Origin: an uncultured Propionivibrio sp.
GTDB taxonomy: Bacteria > Pseudomonadota > Gammaproteobacteria > Burkholderiales > Rhodocyclaceae
DNA: 64,000 nt
Assembly (NCBI GenBank): GCA_937923255.1
Contig: CALAIL010000037.1
Coordinates: 1 to 64,000 of the forward strand
Direction: 5' to 3'
Shown: positions 43,118 through 49,891 of the stretch, in pieces
How the letters are laid out: every line of letters starts with the position of its first letter
Numbering within the stretch: the first letter of the stretch is position 1
Notes under the pieces: generated by a model
Told to the model about the DNA's origin: nothing
The model's input: the letters and a program-made list of their open reading frames with translations, nothing else
The model's database searches: none
Translations under genes and position numbers: made by a program

Positions 43118-43759
43118 TTAACGGCCGAAACGTTGATGCAAAACAAAAGCAAGTTCAACGAGCTGCGGTTGATTGAATGCCGGTGCGCCAGCAATGACGA
43201 GGACGAAACGTTCCGGGCCGACAAAAACGGGCCAGAAGCCGAGCTGGGCATGTCCGGCAGCATTGGTCAGCGCCCAGGCGCTGCCGGGCAGACTCAGGTT
43301 ACGGTTGAGCACCCCCGCACGCCGGGCGTGCATGTTCGCCAAATCGGCAGAAAGCGCCGAGAGTTCTTCAGCAGTTTCATGCGGGAATCCACTGCTATAC
43401 AGGTAAAAGCCTTGCGTATCGGCGAGCAGAATTTTGCCTTCCCGACTCAACGGCGGTAGAAGTGCCGGTAAAGTTTCCTGAAAGGGTTCGGAGGGAAATT
43501 GATAAGGCTCGTGCGTTGCCTGAATCCAGCCAAGCGATTGCAGACGCCAGACGAATTCGCGCGCCTCTTCGATGGAAGGCAGGCCGCTCCATTGGCAGAG
43601 ATTGCTGTCATTGGCCTGCGCCTTACCTTGCTGGTCAAGTAAAGCCAGCAAAAAATCACGTAAGCGATTGCTCTCCGGCTCCGAAATGACTTTGAAGGCG
43701 CCGGCGGGCGAAGGCAAAAGGTACATGCCTGGAATAAGCCTATGTGATGTATCGTTCAT
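43118..43759 (-). CDS. second roadblock-like protein with N-terminal helical domain
   Basis: A 213-residue protein. Residues about 107-213 (ILLADTQGFYLYSSGFPHET, then FVLVIAGAPAFNQPQLVELA) look like a roadblock/LC7 domain. Residues 20-90 are a separate, probably winged-helix-like, domain (FLLALLDQQGKAQANDSNLC ... AREFVWRLQSLGWI). Its start overlaps the GTPase stop by ATGA, suggesting direct partnership. The family assignment is from fold resemblance only. Confidence 0.6.
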   Translation of the reverse strand: MNDTSHRLIPGMYLLPSPAGAFKVISEPESNRLRDFLLALLDQQGKAQANDSNLCQWSGLPSIEEAREFVWRLQSLGWIQATHEPYQFPSEPFQETLPALLPPLSREGKILLADTQGFYLYSSGFPHETAEELSALSADLANMHARRAGVLNRNLSLPGSAWALTNAAGHAQLGFWPVFVGPERFVLVIAGAPAFNQPQLVELAFVLHQRFGR

Positions 43760-44316
43760 GATCTGGCCGCCTTACGCCTTTCAACCATCGGATCGATGGA
43801 ACATAACAGGGATTCGATAAGGAGAACGATATCCCGCCGTTCACGGGCATCAACCTCAAATACGGGCACGCCCCGCAGGCCCAGCGATGCCAGCTCTTGC
43901 TGATAATCTTCGGTCGAAGGACGTGGCCGCAAGTCGCTATGCGTCACGCCAATTACAAGCGCGGTACGCTGGATGAAGTCTTTGAAGGCCGAAATGAAAA
44001 AACGCAGATCCCGAACAGGATTCGGACGGTCGTTATTGACCAGAAGAACCAGGCCAATCCCCCCTTCGATCAGAATATCCCACATAAAATCGAAGCGTTC
44101 CTGCCCCGGTGTGCCATATAGGTGAATCGCTGCATTATTAGGCAGGTTGATCCGGCCGTAGTCCATGGCTACCGTAGTTTCCGCCTTCATCGTACGCGTC
44201 ATGTCGGTAGCCATGCTTTCAGTGCGCACGGTCGGGATGTCGCTAATCACGTTGATTGCTGTAGTTTTCCCGGAACCCACCGGCCCGGTAAAAATAATTT
44301 TATGTACCATGTTCAT
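43756..44316 (-). CDS. small GTPase, CvnD/MglA type
   Basis: A 186-residue cytosolic GTPase. The P-loop GPVGSGKTT is at 11-19, the switch I region has KAETTVAMDYGRI (44-56), switch II is YGTPGQERFDFMW (67-79), and THSD at 125-128 stands in for NKxD. The first part closely resembles CvnD of the Streptomyces conservons and, less closely, MglA. Roadblock proteins next door would act as its partners. It overlaps the genes on both sides by four bases. Confidence 0.85.
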   Translation of the reverse strand: MNMVHKIIFTGPVGSGKTTAINVISDIPTVRTESMATDMTRTMKAETTVAMDYGRINLPNNAAIHLYGTPGQERFDFMWDILIEGGIGLVLLVNNDRPNPVRDLRFFISAFKDFIQRTALVIGVTHSDLRPRPSTEDYQQELASLGLRGVPVFEVDARERRDIVLLIESLLCSIDPMVERRKAARS

Positions 44317-45623
44317 GATGAAGGTCTCGCCAAATCCGTATACCCGGCCAATTTTCTGAGCAGCATACGGAACAGGCCTTGTTTTTGATGTGTTTCTACA
44401 GGGGGCTCAACCGTTGCTACCGATGGGGTATGTTTTTCCTGAACATTCACCAGCCCAATTGAATTGCACGCGCTGTAGAGTGCAAAAACATAGCGTTGCG
44501 GCACCTCCAGAGATTCAACCGTCTGTTCAAGCGAAGTACGGTAACGCGCCCACAGGCCGAGAATCCGCGCCGCATGCGGCGGTGTTTGCAAACGGGTCAG
44601 GTTAGGCCAGTGCACCAGAGAAATAGAAGCATCCAGCGACGTACCTTCCGGCAGACGTCCACGCGAGGCGCACAGGGCAAAACGCCAGATTAGGCTATTC
44701 ATGCCGTGCTGCTCGGCTGTCGACGGTAGTGAAGCAATTTCCCTGTCTGAAACCTGATCGATACGCAAATCTTTATAAGCCAAGGGAATACGCCCGGCGG
44801 AAAGCAGCTTGGATAGCGGCACGACAGCAAAAATGCGCTGTTTTGCCGGATCGACGATAAGTGCCTGGAATCCAAGCCCCGACATGCGCAAAGGAACGGA
44901 GCGTTCCTTTGCCATCGCCAGGACGCGCTGAACGTGTCCTTGAAGGAAATTGTCAGGACGGTAAAAAACGCCTTCGCGTGCGCTCTTGTTTCTCAGATCG
45001 ACATCGGGCGAGGAACCGATATAGAAATCAAATTCCCCAGCACTCAGACTGGGCGGTGCGGCAATACCCTTAGGCGGTATCACGTTTTCTGCGCCATCTG
45101 AGTTTTTCTCTGTTTTTTTGGACGCCATTGATACAGGCACCAACGCATTGGTACTGGAAGCGCTGGCGCCAGAAAGGCGTGTCAGTTTCTCCTTCAACAC
45201 ACTTTCACTGGCGACGGAAAACCTGGCAGGCGCCGTTTTATCTACAGAAGCGGTGGTAGGTGGGGACACGGCTACAGGCTGTGTCAGGCAGCGATCCGCC
45301 AACTTACGTAAAGCCCCGGCAAATGCAGTTACATCAATTGGTTTACGGATGGCGATTCCATTCTCCGGCGCGTGCTTTTCCGGCGTCATCGTCAGCATGA
45401 TAACTTGATGCTTGGGGAATTCAGCCAAGTGTTTCTTCAGCAGATCGTCCGCATGATAGCCGTCAATGTCGATGATGACGGCGTGCGCTTCAGCTGCATC
45501 CTGCGCAATCTGGCATAGATTGGCCAGATGGCGGTCAAAAAATATCCGCATGGTCTGCCGGCCGCGTTCACTCATACCCAGCGTATAGACCTTAAATGCG
45601 CCTTGGGGGATCGAGATATCCAT
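44313..45623 (-). CDS. REC-like protein with unknown C-terminal domain
   Basis: A 436-residue protein. Residues about 1-110 look like a receiver domain: IIDIDGY with Asp52, LTMTP with Thr78 or Thr80, and IRKPID with Lys94, spaced as in CheY-like folds, although the N-terminal acidic pair is weak. A serine/threonine/proline-rich linker (110-190) joins it to a 230-residue domain (GEFDFYIGSSPDVDLRNKSA onward) I do not recognise. Its start shares one base with the upstream stop (TAATG). Confidence 0.6.
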   Translation of the reverse strand: MDISIPQGAFKVYTLGMSERGRQTMRIFFDRHLANLCQIAQDAAEAHAVIIDIDGYHADDLLKKHLAEFPKHQVIMLTMTPEKHAPENGIAIRKPIDVTAFAGALRKLADRCLTQPVAVSPPTTASVDKTAPARFSVASESVLKEKLTRLSGASASSTNALVPVSMASKKTEKNSDGAENVIPPKGIAAPPSLSAGEFDFYIGSSPDVDLRNKSAREGVFYRPDNFLQGHVQRVLAMAKERSVPLRMSGLGFQALIVDPAKQRIFAVVPLSKLLSAGRIPLAYKDLRIDQVSDREIASLPSTAEQHGMNSLIWRFALCASRGRLPEGTSLDASISLVHWPNLTRLQTPPHAARILGLWARYRTSLEQTVESLEVPQRYVFALYSACNSIGLVNVQEKHTPSVATVEPPVETHQKQGLFRMLLRKLAGYTDLARPSS

Positions 45624-46090
45624 TATGAAGGACTCCTCCCGGAGAGTGCCGACTGTTTGACAACAACGGCTCCTGTGCCGATAAACCCGGCCGTCAGTCG
45701 GCTGCGCGGCGCGGGCGCGGGCGTCTGCGTGAACAGCCCCTTCTCCAATCGCCTTGACAGAAACACCTGTTGAGCGGGCGACAGGAAGATCAACGACTGG
45801 CGTAACAAATTGGTGCGTAAATCAAGGGCCTCGTTCCCTGTGGCAATGAACAGATCGACCAGCGCACCAAACAACTCTTCCGGATCATCCAGTGCCATTG
45901 CAATAAATATCCGCCGTGTATGGCACAGCAAATCTTTGGGAGCCAATTCGATACGCGCCGCCAGAAAGTCGGCCATCGCCCGGCCAGAACGCCCAAGGCG
46001 TAGGTCATAACCGGCAAACGGATAAAAAGCAGGCTCAGGACTACCGATACGGGCAACAGTAGCTTCGTCAGCAAAAGACGAATCAGTCAT
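45623..46090 (-). CDS. unknown protein, first gene of the GTPase operon
   Basis: A 155-residue protein with helical character (MADFLAARIELAPKDLLCHT, ALVDLFIATGNEALDLR) and no recognised domain. Position at the head of the operon, with its stop overlapping the next start by one base, argues that it is part of the same system. The ribosome-binding site is weak. Confidence 0.6.
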   Translation of the reverse strand: MTDSSFADEATVARIGSPEPAFYPFAGYDLRLGRSGRAMADFLAARIELAPKDLLCHTRRIFIAMALDDPEELFGALVDLFIATGNEALDLRTNLLRQSLIFLSPAQQVFLSRRLEKGLFTQTPAPAPRSRLTAGFIGTGAVVVKQSALSGRSPS

Positions 46091-46541
46091 AAGAAAACAG
46101 CCAATGCATTGATCGAAGGGATAAGCATAGTTTTCTGCAGAACTTTTTGGATGATAACCTTGAAATAAATCAGAATACTACCGCCGATATCTTACAAAAT
46201 TGTTGATGATATGAGGGAGACAATATCATTTCTTTTTAGCAAGAACCATGAATTTTTTCACAATGGCTTCTCAATTCTCCACAAAATGCCCAAATACCTA
46301 TCTTGGAAAGCCTTCAAGGCAAAGGTGTATGCATAATCAGCATCCCAAACAAAGCGGCAAATTAAAGCCCTGTACGAGAGAAACAAACGAGAAAATTAAG
46401 ATCGATACAGAAAAACTGCACCGGAATAAAACGGAAAGCACTCCGTAATGGAATATAGGCCGATATTCCGGTCAGGTTCTAGACACAGTCCGGCAGTTTT
46501 TAAAAAATCCGCCAAACAAAGTGAGTGGCACAGTATTTAAG
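46091..46541. other. AT-rich gap upstream of the GTPase operon
   Basis: This stretch is clearly richer in A and T than its surroundings and must contain the operon promoter on the minus strand. A 66-codon plus-strand frame at 46248-46448 is present but has no family resemblance. The shift in base composition and the phage remnant beside it suggest foreign DNA. Confidence 0.4.
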
Positions 46542-47053
46542 CTATTGCAAAGCGGGTTTGAGTTTACCACCGACAAACGGAAGATACGGCCGCTCTGGGA
46601 TGTTGATCGTGTAGGTGCGGGCGTTAAGCTGCTCAAAATTTGATTTTTCGCGCGCGACAAAGCGCTTGCTCACCGCCTCGGTAGAACTTAAAAAACATCG
46701 AGCGGCTACGCACGGCGATGCTGATTTGGCCGCCGAACGGGTGAATCGGACCATACTCCACGTTCGTGCTGATGCGGGCAAAGTCGGCACCGAGCCGCAT
46801 TGTGATGCTGTCTTTAAGGTTGGCTTTAATCGACCAGGATGTGCGGGTTACTGCCGCGCTTTTTGCCCGTGCGCTTTAACGGCACCCATTTCTCCGTCGG
46901 GCCGCTCTGCTCGACAAAATTTTCAGCCGTCCAGTGTTTTAGCACGCCGGCAATCGCCTTCATCGCTGGCGTCATGTTGCGCGAGACAACCAGTAGGCGA
47001 TTAAAAGCATCGATAATGCTTCTATCTTCCAATGTAACGACAATGGTTGCCAT
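46542..47053 (-). pseudogene. phage virion morphogenesis (Mu gpG-like) gene, frameshifted
   Basis: The start MATIVVTLEDRSIIDAFNRL and NFVEQSGPTEKWVPLKRTGK read like the N-terminal part of the PF05069 family. After NPHILVD the frame ends; shifting it gives IKANLKDSITMRLGADFARI and NVEYGPIHPFGGQISIAVR. A second shift gives ARTYTINIPERPYLPFVGG, the typical C-terminus. Two frameshifts therefore inactivate the gene. Confidence 0.75.
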
Positions 47054-47378
47054 AATTTAGATTATGTCCTATGTCGTGATCAGGCTGATTGCAGCCGTAC
47101 AAGCGCTTCCGAACCTGACGCGTCCAAAGAAGCTGCACAGTAAGCCCCGGCGAGTCGGCGCCGGGGTTTTTTATTGCTCTGGCGGTTTTGGCATGCGGCG
47201 GTAGAGCAAAAAACCATCACGCTGCCGCTCGATATATTCGCGCCGCGCTTCATAGTAGGCCGGGCGTACGGCAAGCTAAGACAGTGGCAGATGGAAAACT
47301 CAATCCGCATCAATCCGTCAATGGCAGTAACTTGACGAACCGGAATGGCTTCCGTGTCAGGCGTATCGGGTTCATTCA
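47054..47378. other. phage remnant and orphan terminator
   Basis: On the minus strand about 47177-47283 encodes RPAYYEARREYIERQRDGFL and LYRRMPKPPEQ, a fragment that looks like the end of a small phage protein preceded by a stop. Nothing intact is present. The plus-strand terminator at 47145-47174 lies here. Confidence 0.45.
47145..47174 (+). terminator. rho-independent terminator, plus strand
   Basis: CCCCGGCG-agtcgg-CGCCGGGG followed by TTTTTTATT. No intact plus-strand gene lies before it. Confidence 0.6.
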
Positions 47379-48368
47379 TTACTCTGCCAGCAAGGCCGCA
47401 ATCAGCCTGGCCTCGGGTAAATGCTTCCAGTAATCTACGGGCATACAACGCCGGAAAGCAACGGGATTACGACGTGCAGCATTAAAATGATTGGCGTAAT
47501 AAGTCAGCCAAAAAACTTCGCCCGCATCGGGCGGCGGTACATTTACAGCAACCGCTCCGGCATGAAATTCGAGATGCGCCATATCCCATGTTGCACAGGC
47601 ATCGGGCGTCACAATTGCCCAGCAATGCCCGGGGAAACGTTGTACGAAATGAGGCGCCACCAGGCGTAGCACCCGGTGACGTGGTTCATACCAGGCAACG
47701 CGCCACGCCTCCTGATGATTTTGACGTCTCCATTGTTCTGGCTCGCTCTCCAGACATCCGGTCATCGTACGGCGCTGTGCCATCCACGAACGGAAACGGA
47801 CAAAACCAAGCATACGGCAAGCATCATGGCGGACATCGCGGTAATAGTCGTTGATTGCTTTCATGTCCGGATCGAGCGGGTCACAGCGCAATGCCGGTTC
47901 TCTCTGCCAGCGCCAGAGAAAACGATACAGGCAATGTAACCGCTCGGGCGCGCGATGCAATATGACCAAAGACAACGCCTCCAGCAAGGTACGTGGTAAA
48001 CGTAAGCCCGTGGAATTACCGGCCTTATGCGGGGCATTCCGCATGACTACGCCATCATCCGCTTCGCTTTTCATTCCGTTGTTTATTCTGTTTTTCGCCT
48101 TATTGTCTGTCCTAGCCCTACTCCCTCTCCCTACTCCACTTTCCGCTTGATCCCCAGGCCCCGCCAAATAATGGGCATCCCCAGCATCTCCTGCAGTTCC
48201 AAATAAATCGAGATGGCCCTGCGCATCGTCGGCAATCCGCCAATGGATAGATTCTGGGTGCACATCGGCGCACAGTAGATTACGTGCAGCGCTTCTGAAC
48301 CCCTCCCAATCATCGGCATGGGCAAGCAGGACCGTCTTCAATGCACTCTTGTTTTGCCCAGAATTCAT
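47379..48368 (-). CDS. DUF4130/TIGR03915-type DNA metabolism protein
   Basis: A 329-residue protein. The N-terminal third (FRSAARNLLCADVHPESIHW) and the C-terminal region (VRFRSWMAQRR, YEPRHRVLRLVAPHFVQRFP, DYWKHLPEARLIAAL) fit the DUF4130 family found beside radical-SAM DNA-repair genes. A charged low-complexity stretch at about 78-105 separates the parts. Its start overlaps the radical-SAM stop (ATGA), so the two act together. In relatives the partner is sometimes fused to a uracil-DNA glycosylase. Confidence 0.8.
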   Translation of the reverse strand: MNSGQNKSALKTVLLAHADDWEGFRSAARNLLCADVHPESIHWRIADDAQGHLDLFGTAGDAGDAHYLAGPGDQAESGVGRGSRARTDNKAKNRINNGMKSEADDGVVMRNAPHKAGNSTGLRLPRTLLEALSLVILHRAPERLHCLYRFLWRWQREPALRCDPLDPDMKAINDYYRDVRHDACRMLGFVRFRSWMAQRRTMTGCLESEPEQWRRQNHQEAWRVAWYEPRHRVLRLVAPHFVQRFPGHCWAIVTPDACATWDMAHLEFHAGAVAVNVPPPDAGEVFWLTYYANHFNAARRNPVAFRRCMPVDYWKHLPEARLIAALLAE

Positions 48369-49681
48369 GGGAGATCGAAAAGTACGAGCTGCTCAGGCAC
48401 CCACCCAGCATACGCCGTACGATACCCGCCGCAGTAAGGATTGGGGCGTTCAAGCGATTTGCCGGGATGGTGGTCGCTCACGCAAATGAAGGGCAACATT
48501 TTTGTGACCCCGGTTTTCTGCCGCATCAGATCGGCAAGCCTCAAGGTACGTACACGGCGCGCAGCCAGCAGGCGATCGACAATGCGCGTGCCAAGTCCGG
48601 GCACGCGCAACAATGCTTCGCGCGGTGCACTTTGCAGGTCGACGGGAAAAAATTCTCGATGGCGCAACGCCCAGGCCAGCTTGGGGTCGCATCCGGTAGC
48701 GAGCATGCCATCCGGCGCGGCATCAAGAATTTCATCAGCAGAAAAACCGTAAAAGCGCATCAGCCAGTCGGCCTGATATAAACGATGTTCACGGCGTAGC
48801 GGCGGCGGTGAATGCGGCAGACAAGGCGCCGCACCCGGTACGGGAGAAAACGCCGAGTAATACACGCGCCGCAGACCGTAGCGCTGATACAACCGCTGAC
48901 TGAACGAAAGGATTGTGGCATCGTTGCTTGCATCCGCGCCGACGATCATCTGCGTGCTTTGTCCGCCAGGCGCAAATCTGGGGAGCTGTGCCGGACGTGC
49001 GGCTGTATTAGGCAGGGCGCGAATACGCCCTTCAGCCAAACGACGCTCGGTGCGTGCTTCGGTAATTCCTGCATGCGCCAGATGCAAGGCAGCGTGAATT
49101 GCGCGCGCATCTTTATCCGGTGCAAGTTGTGAAAGGCTTGCTCGGTCTGGTAATTCGACATTGGCGCTGATCCGGTCAGCATAACGTCCGGCCATATCGA
49201 TCAGTAGCGCGCTGGCACCGGGAATGGTTTTCAGATGAATATAACCCATGAAGCCGTGGCGCTCGCGCAGGCTGCGCGCCACGGCGACAAGCTGCTCCAT
49301 CGTATGATCCGGGCTGCGCATCACGCCTGAACTCAGAAACAACCCCTCAATACAGTTGCGTCGATAAAGATCAAGCGTCAGCCAGACGATCTCTTCGGGC
49401 GAAAAACGGGCGCGCGGTACATTGCTGCTTGCCCGGTTAATGCAGTACAGACAGTCGTAACGGCATTGATTGGTCAGCAGGATTTTCAGCAGCGAGATGC
49501 ATCGCCCATCGGGTGTAAAGCTGTGGCAGATACCGCGCCGGAAAGTACTGCCAATTTTCGCCTTATGACCAAGCACACCCGTACGTACTACACCGCTTGA
49601 TGCACAAGACACATCATACTTGGCCGCATCAGCCAATATCATGATTTTCTTAAGAATCCGCTCAACGTTGACCGCTGCCAT
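48365..49681 (-). CDS. putative DNA modification/repair radical-SAM protein (TIGR03916)
   Basis: A 438-residue radical-SAM enzyme. The iron-sulfur motif is C-x3-C-x2-C in LTNQCRYDCLYCINR (about 68-82), and the first 120 residues (RILKKIMILADAAKYDVSC, GICHSFTPDGRCISLLKIL) are typical of the family. The C-terminus carries a helix-hairpin-helix (ALLRVPGLGTRIVDRLLAAR) that should bind DNA. It is thought to act in DNA repair or modification; the reaction is not known. A LexA box 45 bases upstream puts it under SOS control. Confidence 0.88.
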   Translation of the reverse strand: MAAVNVERILKKIMILADAAKYDVSCASSGVVRTGVLGHKAKIGSTFRRGICHSFTPDGRCISLLKILLTNQCRYDCLYCINRASSNVPRARFSPEEIVWLTLDLYRRNCIEGLFLSSGVMRSPDHTMEQLVAVARSLRERHGFMGYIHLKTIPGASALLIDMAGRYADRISANVELPDRASLSQLAPDKDARAIHAALHLAHAGITEARTERRLAEGRIRALPNTAARPAQLPRFAPGGQSTQMIVGADASNDATILSFSQRLYQRYGLRRVYYSAFSPVPGAAPCLPHSPPPLRREHRLYQADWLMRFYGFSADEILDAAPDGMLATGCDPKLAWALRHREFFPVDLQSAPREALLRVPGLGTRIVDRLLAARRVRTLRLADLMRQKTGVTKMLPFICVSDHHPGKSLERPNPYCGGYRTAYAGWVPEQLVLFDLP

Positions 49682-49725
49682 GATGAACTGCCCAAATCAG
49701 TAAAACAAACCATAGAAAGATTTTA

Positions 49726-49741
49726 CTGTATATTTGTACAG
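49726..49741. promoter_or_regulatory. SOS box of the radical-SAM operon
   Basis: CTGTATATTTGTACAG has both perfect half-sites of CTGT-N8-ACAG and closely resembles the lexA operator in this window. It lies 45 bases before the radical-SAM start, between that start and the ppdK terminator. Confidence 0.85.
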
Positions 49742-49793
49742 TCTATCAGCAATAAAATGTATCGTCTACGCAGATCAATACAGCAGCAAGGCG

Positions 49794-49832
49794 CAAAAAA
49801 ATCCGCCGACCCATCGCTGAGCCGGCGGATAT
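49794..49832 (-). terminator. terminator of ppdK
   Basis: On the minus strand ATCCGCCG and CGGCGGAT form a stem followed by TTTTTTT. Confidence 0.8.
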
Positions 49833-49891
49833 ATAGATCAATGTGATGAAACCGCGTTACACGCGCTCGAATCCTACAAATCAGACGCGAT

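Noticed and set aside
46248..46448. 66-codon plus-strand frame in the AT-rich gap
   Set aside because: No ribosome-binding site or family resemblance; open frames of this size occur by chance.
47080..47448. 122-codon minus-strand frame
   Set aside because: It overlaps the end of the DUF4130 gene in another frame; the phage-like reading of the same DNA (EARREYIERQ) is in a different frame.
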